Below, piece by piece: positions 28,905 to 36,671 of a stretch of DNA of 64,000 nucleotides. The DNA is taken from the NCBI GenBank assembly GCA_019635355.1, contig JAHBZQ010000001.1:2728001-2792000 (forward strand), given 5' to 3'. Within the stretch, counting starts at the first letter, position 1. Every line of letters starts with the position of its first letter. The notes under the pieces are model-generated. The model was given only the letters and a program-made list of their open reading frames with translations. It had not been told where the DNA came from and did not search any database. Both the position numbers and the translations under genes were made by a program. The stretch is from Rhizobacter sp. (GTDB lineage: Bacteria; Pseudomonadota; Gammaproteobacteria; Burkholderiales; Burkholderiaceae_C).

Positions 28905-29122
28905 GCGACGCCCGCTGCCCCCGCTGCGGCGGCAGCTTTCACTGCGGCGCGCAAGACACCACGCCCTGTGCGTGCGGCACGGTCGACCTGACAGCCGAGA
29001 CGCTTGCGCACCTGCGTGAGCGCTACACCGCCTGCCTGTGCCTGCGCTGCCTGCGCGAGATCGCGCAGGTGACCCCCGACGCGCTGAACGCCGACATGAA
29101 AAGGCCGGCCCCGTCGTCCTGA
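28901..29122 (+). CDS. cysteine-rich CWC-family protein
   Basis: A 73-residue protein with six conserved cysteines early on (CPRCGGSFHCGAQDTTPCACG) and two more in CLCLRC, matching the cysteine-rich CWC family, a small presumed zinc-binding fold of unknown role. It uses TTG at 28901, overlapping the stop of the cytochrome-like gene as TTGA, and there is no ATG that would give an intact domain. Its final codons lie inside the terminator of the opposing small gene. Confidence 0.75.
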   Translation: MSDARCPRCGGSFHCGAQDTTPCACGTVDLTAETLAHLRERYTACLCLRCLREIAQVTPDALNADMKRPAPSS

Positions 29123-29134
29123 GACGGGCCGGCC
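29099..29134 (-). terminator. strong terminator after the 56-residue membrane protein gene
   Basis: Minus-strand stem GGCCGGCCCGTC/GACGGGGCCGGCC with one bulged base, followed by TTTT. It ends the MHS transporter/small-protein transcript and overlaps the 3' end of the CWC gene on the plus strand, whose stop codon is in the loop. Confidence 0.75.
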
Positions 29135-29200
29135 CAACAAAAAGCCGGCGCAACCTTGTGGGTTGGCCGGCGGAGCCCGAAGGCGCGCGTCGCTCTCTGG

Positions 29201-29371
29201 TTACTGCGACGCGGCCGTGCTAGGGGCAGAAGCGGGCGCAGAAGCCGCCGCCGGGGCATGCGATGTATCGATGCCGTGTTTCTCACCGCTCATGTCGATG
29301 TCACCACCTTTGCTGAGCAGCCACACGGTCACCGCTGCGATGACCACAAAACCCACGACGAGCTTCCACAT
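29201..29371 (-). CDS. 56-residue single-span membrane protein
   Basis: A small frame of 56 residues starting MWKLVVGFVVIAAVTVWLLS, a clear single membrane span, followed by a short polar part (GGDIDMSGEKHGIDT) and an Ala/Ser-rich tail ending in TAA. The start is 31 bases after the MHS transporter stop and a strong terminator follows, so it is part of that transcript. The ribosome site is weak (GGA). The homologous family is not known to me. A role as an accessory of the transporter is only inference. Confidence 0.6.
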   Translation of the reverse strand: MWKLVVGFVVIAAVTVWLLSKGGDIDMSGEKHGIDTSHAPAAASAPASAPSTAASQ

Positions 29372-29401
29372 TTCAAAAGTCCAGTTGCTTGGTTGAAAAA
29401 A

Positions 29402-31069
29402 TCAGTCCTTGGCGTAGATGTCCACGTCCTTGGTTTCCTTCACGAACAGCACGCCGACCACGAAGGTCATGAGCGCGATGATGATCGGGTACCAGAGGCC
29501 GTTGTACATGTTGCCGGTGGCCGCCACGATGGCAAACGCGGTGGTGGGCAGCAGGCCGCCGAACCAGCCGTTGCCGATGTGATACGGCAGGCTCATCGAG
29601 GTGTAGCGGATGCGCGTCGGGAAGAGCTCCACCAACATCGCCGCGATCGGGCCGTAGACCATGGTCACGTAGATCACGAGCAGCGTGAGGATCGCCACCA
29701 CCAGCACCTTGTCGATCTTGGCCGGGTCGGCCTTCGACGGGTAGCCAGCAGCCTTCAGCGTGTCGGCCACGTCCTTCTTGAAGGCGGCGATGGCCTTGGT
29801 GCTGGCCTCGTCGAACTTCGAGTTCACCACGTTGCCCACCGGCGCGGTCATGACCTTGTCACCCACGGTGATGGTGGCCGGGCCGCTGCCGGCCTTGTTC
29901 TCGTAGCTCACCGAGCTTTGCGCCAGGTAGCGCTTGGCGATGTCGCACGACGAGCGGAAGTCGATCTCGCGGGCAATCGGGCTGCCCTGGAACGAGCAGT
30001 CCTTCGGGTCGGCCGTCACCACCACCTGGGTCTTGGCTTGCGCCGCGGCCAGGTCGGGGTTGGCGGCCTTGGTCAGCGCACCGAAGAGCGGGAAGTAGGT
30101 GAGCGCAGCCAGCAGGCAGCCCGCCATGATGATGGGCTTGCGGCCGATCTTGTCGGACAGCGTGCCGAACACGATGAAGAACGGCGTGCCGATCAGCAGC
30201 GACACCGCGATCATGATGTTGGCGGTGGCCGGGTCGACCTTGAGCGCCTGCGTCAGGAAGAAGAGCGCGTAGAACTGGCCGGTGTACCAGACCACGGCCT
30301 GGCCGGCGGTGAGGCCCACGAGCGCCAGGATCACGATCTTCAGGTTCTTCCACTGGCCGAAGGATTCGGTCAGCGGCGCCTTGGAGGTCTTGCCCTCTTC
30401 CTTCATCTTCTTGAAGGCGGGCGACTCGTTCATGGACAGTCGGATCCACACGCTGATGGCCAGCAGGAAGATCGACACCAGGAACGGAATGCGCCAACCC
30501 CAGTCGCCGAAGGCGGCTTCGCCCATCGCGGTGCGGGTGCCAAGAATCACGATCAGCGACAGGAAGAGACCCAGCGTCGCCGTGGTCTGGATCCACGAGG
30601 TGTAGGCGCCACGCTTGCCGTGCGGCGCGTGCTCGGCCACGTAGGTGGCGGCACCGCCGTATTCACCGCCGAGCGCGAGGCCCTGCAGCATGCGCAGGCC
30701 GATCAGGATGACCGGCGCGGCCACGCCGATCGAGGCGTAGGTCGGCAACACCCCCACGATGAAGGTCGCGAGACCCATGATCAGGATGGTGACCAGGAAG
30801 GTGTACTTGCGGCCGATCATGTCGCCCAGGCGGCCGAACACCAGCGCGCCGAAGGGGCGCACCAGGAAGCCGGCTGCGAACGCGAGCAGCGCAAAGATGA
30901 AGGCGGAAGTCGGGTCCAGGCCCGCGAAGAATTGCTTGGCGATGATCGGTGCCAGCGAACCGTACAGATAGAAGTCGTACCACTCGAACACCGTGCCGAG
31001 GCTGGAGGCGAAGATGACCTTCTTTTCCTCTCCAGTCATCGGCGCGGTCGATGCGCTTGCAGCTGCCAT
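29402..31069 (-). CDS. MHS-family (metabolite:H+ symporter) MFS transporter
   Basis: A 555-residue MFS carrier with 12 spans. The MHS signatures are visible: SLGTVFEWYDFYLYGSLAP at the first span, the loop GRLGDMIGRKY, and the repeat FGTLSDKIGRKPIIM. MHS proteins import shikimate, proline-betaine, citrate or dicarboxylates with protons. Unusually, about 115 residues (336-452) with two cysteines (C358, C375) are inserted in an extracytoplasmic loop; typical MHS proteins are 430-450 long. The substrate cannot be told. Direct repeats upstream suggest control by an OmpR/PhoB-type regulator. Confidence 0.85.
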   Translation of the reverse strand: MAAASASTAPMTGEEKKVIFASSLGTVFEWYDFYLYGSLAPIIAKQFFAGLDPTSAFIFALLAFAAGFLVRPFGALVFGRLGDMIGRKYTFLVTILIMGLATFIVGVLPTYASIGVAAPVILIGLRMLQGLALGGEYGGAATYVAEHAPHGKRGAYTSWIQTTATLGLFLSLIVILGTRTAMGEAAFGDWGWRIPFLVSIFLLAISVWIRLSMNESPAFKKMKEEGKTSKAPLTESFGQWKNLKIVILALVGLTAGQAVVWYTGQFYALFFLTQALKVDPATANIMIAVSLLIGTPFFIVFGTLSDKIGRKPIIMAGCLLAALTYFPLFGALTKAANPDLAAAQAKTQVVVTADPKDCSFQGSPIAREIDFRSSCDIAKRYLAQSSVSYENKAGSGPATITVGDKVMTAPVGNVVNSKFDEASTKAIAAFKKDVADTLKAAGYPSKADPAKIDKVLVVAILTLLVIYVTMVYGPIAAMLVELFPTRIRYTSMSLPYHIGNGWFGGLLPTTAFAIVAATGNMYNGLWYPIIIALMTFVVGVLFVKETKDVDIYAKD

Positions 31070-31130
31070 GAATATCTCCTCGTATGAACCCCACCCGATT
31101 GATGAGGATCAGGCAGTGTCACGGCGGGCT

Positions 31131-31174
31131 CTGACCCTGCCCTGACACGACGCTGATACGAAGCTGACAAACTC
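31131..31174 (-). promoter_or_regulatory. four 11-base direct repeats upstream of the MHS gene
   Basis: CTGACCCTGCC, CTGACACGACG, CTGATACGAAG and CTGACAAACTC begin exactly at 31131, 31142, 31153 and 31164. One-helical-turn spacing of a CTGA(C/T) core is the layout bound by OmpR/PhoB-family response regulators. They lie 62-105 bases before the MHS start. Confidence 0.5.
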
Positions 31175-31190
31175 AGGTGCAACCCTGAGT
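31171..31190 (-). terminator. weak hairpin after the HCCA-isomerase-like gene
   Basis: Inverted repeat ACTCAGG-TGCAAC-CCTGAGT, followed on the minus strand by TTTGTC. It could terminate the upstream operon or extend the adjacent repeat operator; the short T run makes termination uncertain. Confidence 0.35.
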
Positions 31191-31228
31191 CTTCATTTCT
31201 TCATGCGAGAACCCAAGGGCTTGCGAGA

Positions 31229-31873
31229 TCAGTGTTTTCTCTGAACGGCCGCCGGCAAGGCTGACACCGAAGCCCACTCGGGGCCGTCGAACCAGGGCTC
31301 GCCGCGCAGGTAGGCCGAGAGCAGCTCCAGGCCGTCGAGGCCCCAGAAGAGCTTGTCGTCGACCTCCACCGTGGGCACGCCGAAGAGACCGCGTGCGGCG
31401 GCCGCGGCGGTGGCCGCCTTGAGTTCGTCTTTCACCTCGGCGCTCGCCACGTCGCGCTGCGGCGCGAGGCGCTGGGTGAGCGCGGCCAGCCGTTCGGCAT
31501 CGTTGGCATCGGCCCCGCCACGCCACACGTGGTGCAGCACCTGCTCGCTCGCCCAGCGGTTGGGGGTACCGCCGGCCGGCGCGGTGGCCAGCAGCAGGCG
31601 CAGCAGCGCCAGCGGGTTGAAGGGGTGCGCGGCCGGCATGTGCAGGGGCAGTTGGAGCTTGTGGCCGAGCCACAGCACCTGGCGGTAGGTCCAGTCGCGC
31701 TTGGGCACGATCTCGGCCGGGCCCTTCTGGCCCCAGTGCTGCAACAGGCCGGCGAGCAGGATGGGCTCGTAGCTCACGTTGTAGCTCAGCCCTTCGAGCA
31801 CCTGCGGCAGGCGCTCGAATGCGAGGTAGGCGTAAGGCGAGATCGGGTCGAAGCTGAAGCGCAGGTGTCTCAT
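31229..31873 (-). CDS. 2-hydroxychromene-2-carboxylate isomerase-like protein (DsbA fold)
   Basis: A 214-residue thioredoxin-fold protein of the DsbA/HCCA isomerase family. It has the N-terminal FSFDPISPYAYLAFERLP, where the family Ser/Pro replaces a CxxC pair, and the cis-Pro loop GLFGVPTVEVDDKLFWGLDGLELL. HCCA isomerases use glutathione in aromatic ring degradation, but many homologues act as other isomerases or glutathione transferases. Last of an operon with HMG-CoA lyase, YbaK and DUF1289. A second member of this family is at 41905. Confidence 0.8.
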   Translation of the reverse strand: MRHLRFSFDPISPYAYLAFERLPQVLEGLSYNVSYEPILLAGLLQHWGQKGPAEIVPKRDWTYRQVLWLGHKLQLPLHMPAAHPFNPLALLRLLLATAPAGGTPNRWASEQVLHHVWRGGADANDAERLAALTQRLAPQRDVASAEVKDELKAATAAAAARGLFGVPTVEVDDKLFWGLDGLELLSAYLRGEPWFDGPEWASVSALPAAVQRKH

Positions 31874-31883
31874 GGCGGGTGCT

Positions 31884-32108
31884 TCAGGAGGTGGGGGTGT
31901 CGAAGAAGGGGTGTTCGGCCTGGCGCTGCTCGATGCGCTGCCACACCACGCGCTTGGCCTCGTCGCCCAGCGTCGACCAGGCGGCGATCTCGTCGAGCGT
32001 GCGCAAGCAGCCTTCGCACAGGCCGCTTGCGGCATGCATGCGGCACACGCTGATGCAGGGGCTCGGCACCGGGGCGATGACGCCCGGCATGTCAGGACGG
32101 CGTGACAT
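31884..32108 (-). CDS. DUF1289 protein
   Basis: A 74-residue protein with the DUF1289 pattern: four cysteines in PCISVCRMHAASGLCEGCLRT followed by the conserved EIAAWSTLGDEAKRVVWQRI. The cysteines suggest metal binding; the function is unknown. It overlaps the YbaK gene by 17 bases and ends ten bases before the HCCA-isomerase-like gene. A start at 32090 (MPGV) is also possible. Confidence 0.85.
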   Translation of the reverse strand: MSRRPDMPGVIAPVPSPCISVCRMHAASGLCEGCLRTLDEIAAWSTLGDEAKRVVWQRIEQRQAEHPFFDTPTS

Positions 32109-32667
32109 CGGCCATCGGCGCGCCGGTCATTGCCTGCAGCTGCGCGGGGGTGAGCTTGAAGACACCGTTGGGGTGGCCGGCGGCGGCCCAGATCTCGTCG
32201 AAGCGCGCGAGCTCGCGGTCGATCAGCATCACCGGCGGCGTGAGGTGGCCCACCGGCGAGACACCGCCGATGGAATACCCGGTGGCAGCCTTCACGAAAT
32301 CGGCATCGGCGCGGCCCACCGGGCCGGTGAGCGCGGCGACCTTCTCCACGTCGACCCGCAGGTCGCCCGAGGTCACGACGAGCACCGGCGCGCTGTCGTG
32401 TTTGCGCTTGAAGATCACGCTCTTGGCGATCTGGCCGAGCTGCACGCCGAGGGCATCGGCGGCCTCTTGCGCGGTGCGTGCGGTGACGTCGAGGTAGACC
32501 GGTGCGTGCGGATGGCCTTTCTCTGCGAGCAGCGCGGTCACGCGGCGAAAACCTTCCGGCAAGGATGACGACCCCTCGTCCGGTGAATACACCGGCCGAT
32601 CCCCCGGGGGGATGCGGGCCGGCTTGGGAGCGGCCCGGCGCTCGTCCCGCTGTCGTTCGTCGCTCAT
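32092..32667 (-). CDS. YbaK/ProX-type aminoacyl-tRNA deacylase
   Basis: A 191-residue protein with the YbaK/EbsC fold at about 45-190 (AQEAADALGVQLGQIAKSVIFKRK, VLVVTSGDLRVDVEKVA, GVSPVGHLTPPVMLIDREL). These free-standing editing domains hydrolyse mischarged tRNAs such as Cys-tRNAPro. The N-terminal 38 residues are charged and not conserved. Its ATG overlaps the HMG-CoA lyase stop as ATGA, so it is translated with the leucine pathway gene although its function is unrelated. Confidence 0.85.
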   Translation of the reverse strand: MSDERQRDERRAAPKPARIPPGDRPVYSPDEGSSSLPEGFRRVTALLAEKGHPHAPVYLDVTARTAQEAADALGVQLGQIAKSVIFKRKHDSAPVLVVTSGDLRVDVEKVAALTGPVGRADADFVKAATGYSIGGVSPVGHLTPPVMLIDRELARFDEIWAAAGHPNGVFKLTPAQLQAMTGAPMADVTPS

Positions 32668-33578
32668 GCCGCCGCCTTCTCGCGCTTGGCGAGCACCGCC
32701 CGCCCCACGCGCGACACCGGCGAGCGGCCCAGCACGCCCGAGATGTAGGCCCCGGCGTCGACCAGTGCATCGAGGTCGATGCCGGTCGAGATGCCCAGGC
32801 CGTTGAGCATGAAGAGCACGTCTTCGGTCGCCACGTTGCCGGTCGCGCCCTTCGCATACGGGCAGCCGCCAAGGCCGGCCACGCTCGCATCGAAGGTGTG
32901 CACGCCCATCTCGAGGCAGGCGTAGATGTTGGACAGCGCCTGGCCGTAGGTGTCGTGGAAATGCCCGCTCACCTCGACCAGCGGGTAGTGCTTCAACGCA
33001 CGCTCCATCGCGAGCTGCACCTTGCGCGGCGTGCCCACGCCGATGGTGTCGGCCACGCCGCAGTGGTCGACACCGATCTGCTTCATGAGCTTCACCACGC
33101 GCTCCACCTCGTCGGCACCCACCTCGCCCTGGTACGGGCAGCCGAGCGCACACGAGATCGCACCGCGCACCTTGAGGCCCGCTTCGTGTGCCGCTGCCAC
33201 GACCGGCGCAAAACGCTCGAAGCTCTCGGCGATGCTGCAGTTGATGTTGCGCTGGCTGAAGGCCTCGCTCGCCGCACCGAAGACGACCACCTCATCGGGC
33301 TTCGTGGGCAGCGCCGCTTCGAGCCCCTTCATGTTGGGCACCAGCACCGAGTAGCGCACACCACCCTGGCGCGCGATGCCCGCCATCACCTCGGTGTTGT
33401 CGGCCATCTGCGGCACCCACTTGGGGCTCACGAAACTGGTGGCCTCAATCTCGCGCAGGCCGGCTGCCTGCAAGCGGTGCACGAGCTCGATCTTGTGCGC
33501 TGCGGCGACGGGCTGCTTTTCGTTCTGCAACCCGTCTCGCGGACCGACCTCGACCAGCGTCACATGACTCGGAAACAT
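32664..33578 (-). CDS. liuE: hydroxymethylglutaryl-CoA lyase
   Basis: Cleaves HMG-CoA to acetoacetate and acetyl-CoA, the last step of leucine degradation. The 304 residues contain GPRDGLQNEK (R13, D14), the metal-binding HFHDT (H206, H208) and the active-site loop GLGGCPYAKGATGN (C239). The ATG at 33578 begins the family's N-terminus; longer frames are not protein-like. It heads its own unit with YbaK, DUF1289 and the HCCA-isomerase-like gene, separated from mccA by an opposing gene. A promoter and a small palindrome lie upstream; no LiuR-like palindrome is seen there. Confidence 0.93.
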   Translation of the reverse strand: MFPSHVTLVEVGPRDGLQNEKQPVAAAHKIELVHRLQAAGLREIEATSFVSPKWVPQMADNTEVMAGIARQGGVRYSVLVPNMKGLEAALPTKPDEVVVFGAASEAFSQRNINCSIAESFERFAPVVAAAHEAGLKVRGAISCALGCPYQGEVGADEVERVVKLMKQIGVDHCGVADTIGVGTPRKVQLAMERALKHYPLVEVSGHFHDTYGQALSNIYACLEMGVHTFDASVAGLGGCPYAKGATGNVATEDVLFMLNGLGISTGIDLDALVDAGAYISGVLGRSPVSRVGRAVLAKREKAAA

Positions 33579-33597
33579 GACCAAATCCTCAATATGG

Positions 33598-33611
33598 GTG
33601 ACTGAAGTCAC
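33598..33611. promoter_or_regulatory. small palindrome at the HMG-CoA lyase promoter
   Basis: GTGACT-GA-AGTCAC, six-base arms, just downstream of the predicted -10 box and 20 bases before the ATG. It is a candidate operator or mRNA hairpin. Confidence 0.35.
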
Positions 33612-33620
33612 GGACCCCCT

Positions 33621-33649
33621 CGTATAGGGATGTGCGGGCCTTCGAGCAA
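33621..33649 (-). promoter_or_regulatory. putative sigma-70 promoter of the HMG-CoA lyase unit
   Basis: Minus-strand TTGCTC, 17-base spacer, TATACG; the start codon is 42 bases further on. It would explain how this unit is expressed separately from mccA. Confidence 0.45.
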
Positions 33650-33682
33650 GGATGAAGATACTCCAACTGCCGGAGTGAGACC

Positions 33683-34045
33683 GTGTCCAACCAAGTTCAA
33701 TTGCGCATCGCAGCACGCATCCATTTCATCCTCAAGCGGGACCTGGGTGAAGGGATCAACGTGCCCGCGATGCTGTCCGACCCGGACGAAGCCCGCGAGG
33801 TGCTCTTCGTCTGCCAGGCCTCGGGCAACCGCGAACTGGTGTCGCTCGCACGGCAGTTCGTGCACGCTGGCAAGCTGGCCGCGCCGGAAGTCGCCGTCAA
33901 GGCCGACGGGCCGCAAGACGCCGCCTGGGCTCGCCACACTTCGGGCTTCGGCATGCCGCAACCCGCCGCCCCGGTACCGGCAGAAAGCAGCTGGCGCAGC
34001 GCCACGCAGTGGCTGCGCCGCGGGGCACGCGCCGTCACGCGCTGA
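33683..34045 (+). CDS. hypothetical protein, 120 residues
   Basis: A GTG-started frame (MSNQVQLRIAARIHFILKRDL) whose first 70 residues look like a folded alpha/beta domain (INVPAMLSDPDEAREVLFVCQASGNRELVSLARQFV). The C-terminus is Ala/Pro-rich. No signal peptide, span or catalytic motif is seen. It sits on the plus strand between HMG-CoA lyase and mccA and overlaps the end of mccA by 11 bases. I do not recognise a named family. Confidence 0.6.
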   Translation: MSNQVQLRIAARIHFILKRDLGEGINVPAMLSDPDEAREVLFVCQASGNRELVSLARQFVHAGKLAAPEVAVKADGPQDAAWARHTSGFGMPQPAAPVPAESSWRSATQWLRRGARAVTR

Positions 34046-36032
34046 GCTTCAAGAGTTCGCCGCCTTCGGGCACCTGATCGCCGGGCGCATACAGCAGCGC
34101 CTCGACCTTGCCATCGCGGGGCGACACGATGGCGTGCTCCATCTTCATCGCCTCCATCAAGGCAAGCGCCTGCCCCTGCCTCACGGCCTGCCCCGGCTGC
34201 ACGAGGAAGCTGATGACCTTGCCCGGCATCGGCGCGGTGAGCCGCCCGCCTTCCGCCGCGCCATCCCCCGCGTGGGCCAGCACGTCGACCTCCGACACCG
34301 TGGCCGCGCCGTCGGGCGCGAACACGCTCACGCGCTCACCGAAGGCATAGACCGCGAGCGTCAGCCGGCGATCGCCGAGCTGCACCTCGTGCCGCTCGCC
34401 ACCGATCGACGCCGTGGCAAACGGCCAGCGCTGCTCGCCGATCACAAGCGTCATCGCGCCGCCGCGGTGGGCACGCTCCAGCACCACCGTCTGGTGCCGG
34501 CCGTGCAGCTGGAGTTCGAAGCGGCGGCGCGCGCCACCGAAGAGCCGCCAGCCATCGCGGCGCGACCACGGGTCGTCGCCCTGCAAGGCCAGCTCGGCCG
34601 CGAGTGCATGCGCCACCACGCCGGCCGCGGCCAGCTCGGGCGCGAGCGGCGGGGCGTTGAAGAGAGATGCCTTTTCGCGTTCGATGAGCGCGGTGTCGAG
34701 GTCGGCGTCGGCAAACGAGCGGCTCGCCACCACGCGCCGCAAGAAGGCCACGTTGGTGTGCAGGCCCACGATGTGCGTCTGCGCGAGGGCGGCGTCGAGC
34801 CGCGCCAGCGCCTGCGCGCGGTCGGCGCCCCAGACGATGAGCTTGGCGATCATCGAGTCGTAATACGGCGAGATCGCATCGCCTTCGCGCACGCCGGCAT
34901 CCACACGCACGTCGCTGCGCTCGAAGCTCGATGACGCGGGCGTGCGATAGACCTGCAGCGTGCCGGTCGCCGGCATGAACTGCTTGTCGGGGTTCTCCGC
35001 GCAGATGCGCGCTTCGATCGCATGGCCGTGGATGCGCAAGTCGTCCTGCCGAACCGGCAGCGGCTCGCCGCTCGCCACGCGCAGCTGCCACTCCACCAAG
35101 TCGAAGCCGGTGATGGCCTCCGTCACCGGGTGCTCGACCTGCAGGCGGGTGTTCATCTCCATGAAGTAGAAGCGCAGACCGCCATCACCTGAGGGCTCGG
35201 CGATGAATTCGACCGTGCCCGCGCCCACGTAGCCCACCGCCTTCGCGGCGGCCACGGCCGCCTCGCCCATCTGACGGCGCAGCGCTTCGGTCATGCCGGG
35301 CGCAGGGGCTTCTTCCAGCACCTTCTGGTGACGACGCTGCACCGAACAATCGCGCTCAAAGAGGTAGACGCAGTTGCCGTGCGTGTCGCCGAACACCTGG
35401 ATCTCGATGTGCCGTGGCTTGGTGACGTAGCGCTCGATCAGCACCGCCGAATCGCCGAAGCTGTTTTGCGCCTCGCGCTGGCACGACGCCAGCGCCTGCG
35501 CGAACTCGCTGGCCGCCGTCACGATGCGCATACCCTTGCCGCCACCCCCAGCACTCGCTTTGATGAGCACCGGGTAGCCGATGGCCTCGGCCTCGCGCTG
35601 CAGCAGCGTCGGGTCCTGGTCGGCGCCGTGGTAGCCGGGCACGAGCGGCACGCCGGCCTTGGCCATCAGGCGCTTGCTCTCGGCCTTCAGGCCCATTGCC
35701 TGAATCGCCGACGCGGGTGGGCCGATGAAGACGAGGCCCGCCTCGGCACACGCCTGCGCGAAGTCTTCGTTCTCGCTCAGGAAGCCGTAGCCGGGGTGGA
35801 TGGCCTCGGCGCCGGTCGCTTTGGCCGCGGCGAGGATGCGCTCGGCGCGCAGGTAGCTCTCTTTCGGCGACGAGGGACCGATGTGCACCGCCTCGTCGCA
35901 CACCGCCACATGCTTGGCGCGCGCATCGGCATCGGAATACACCGCGACGGTGCGAATGCCGAGGCGGCGCGCGGTGGCCGCGACGCGGCAGGCGATCTCA
36001 CCTCGGTTCGCGATCAGGATCTTCTTGAACAT
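34035..36032 (-). CDS. mccA: methylcrotonyl-CoA carboxylase, biotin-containing alpha subunit
   Basis: ATP-dependent biotin carboxylase subunit of the leucine pathway. The 665 residues hold the biotin carboxylase domain (about 1-445, KKILIANRGEIACRVAATARRLG; SAGGGGKGMRIV; EHPVTEAITGFDLVEWQLRVA), a linker, and the C-terminal biotinyl domain with EAMKMEH (biotinylated K630). The alternative, acetyl- or propionyl-CoA carboxylase, is disfavoured by the neighbouring mccB, liuC and HMG-CoA lyase. The ATG at 36032 begins MFKKIL; DUF4126 ends 36 bases upstream. Confidence 0.92.
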   Translation of the reverse strand: MFKKILIANRGEIACRVAATARRLGIRTVAVYSDADARAKHVAVCDEAVHIGPSSPKESYLRAERILAAAKATGAEAIHPGYGFLSENEDFAQACAEAGLVFIGPPASAIQAMGLKAESKRLMAKAGVPLVPGYHGADQDPTLLQREAEAIGYPVLIKASAGGGGKGMRIVTAASEFAQALASCQREAQNSFGDSAVLIERYVTKPRHIEIQVFGDTHGNCVYLFERDCSVQRRHQKVLEEAPAPGMTEALRRQMGEAAVAAAKAVGYVGAGTVEFIAEPSGDGGLRFYFMEMNTRLQVEHPVTEAITGFDLVEWQLRVASGEPLPVRQDDLRIHGHAIEARICAENPDKQFMPATGTLQVYRTPASSSFERSDVRVDAGVREGDAISPYYDSMIAKLIVWGADRAQALARLDAALAQTHIVGLHTNVAFLRRVVASRSFADADLDTALIEREKASLFNAPPLAPELAAAGVVAHALAAELALQGDDPWSRRDGWRLFGGARRRFELQLHGRHQTVVLERAHRGGAMTLVIGEQRWPFATASIGGERHEVQLGDRRLTLAVYAFGERVSVFAPDGAATVSEVDVLAHAGDGAAEGGRLTAPMPGKVISFLVQPGQAVRQGQALALMEAMKMEHAIVSPRDGKVEALLYAPGDQVPEGGELLKLSA

Positions 36033-36068
36033 CGTGTTGTCTCCATTCAGGCTGCTCATGAGCTCGGA

Positions 36069-36671
36069 TCAACTCGGGATGGCTCGGGCAAAACGCCGCA
36101 GCAGCTGGCGCAGGAATTTCGCCAGCACCCAGATCAGCACCCCCATCACCACCACCGCCACCGCGAGGCCGGCGAAGAACAGCCCCGGGTGCACCCACGA
36201 CAGCCACAGCATCAGCGGCACCGCGCCGTCACCGGCGAGCGACAGGCCCCAGTTCGAGAAGGGCTCGGGCGAGGTGTTGACGGCCGCCCGCGTGGTGGCC
36301 TTGGCCGCGTGGCTGGTGGCGGCCAGCAGGCCGCCCAGCACCGCAGCGACGGCGGCCGTCGACGCGTGGTCCATGCCGAACACGCCGGCTGCGAGCGCTG
36401 CGCCGGCCGGGATGCGCACGAGGGTGTGCAGCACGTCCCACACGGTGTCGAGGCCGGGGATCTTGTCGGCAAAGAACTCGGTGAACATCATCAGCGCGCT
36501 CGCGCCGAGCATCAGCGGGTTCTGCAGGATGTGCAGGCCGGTCGGCAACTGCACCCAGCCCAGCGTGCCAGCGAGGCCGGTGAGAAACACGACCGCATAC
36601 AGGCGCAGGCCGCTGGCCCAGCCGAGGGCGGCCGCAATCGCGAAGAGCTGTGTCGTGTCGAGCGTGTTCAC
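36069..36671 (-). CDS. DUF4126 membrane protein
   Basis: A 200-residue integral membrane protein with five or six hydrophobic spans, matching DUF4126 (GWASGLRLYAVVFLTGLAG at the N-terminus; SHAAKATTRAAVNTSPEPFSNWGLSLAGD, the conserved loop). Function unknown. Its ATG overlaps the liuC stop as ATGA, so it is translated with leucine-catabolic genes; whether it serves that pathway is unclear. Confidence 0.8.
   Translation of the reverse strand: MNTLDTTQLFAIAAALGWASGLRLYAVVFLTGLAGTLGWVQLPTGLHILQNPLMLGASALMMFTEFFADKIPGLDTVWDVLHTLVRIPAGAALAAGVFGMDHASTAAVAAVLGGLLAATSHAAKATTRAAVNTSPEPFSNWGLSLAGDGAVPLMLWLSWVHPGLFFAGLAVAVVVMGVLIWVLAKFLRQLLRRFARAIPS

Noticed and set aside
29156..31087. 643-residue open frame on the plus strand
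   Set aside because: Antisense to the MHS transporter; Arg/His/Gln-rich without domains.
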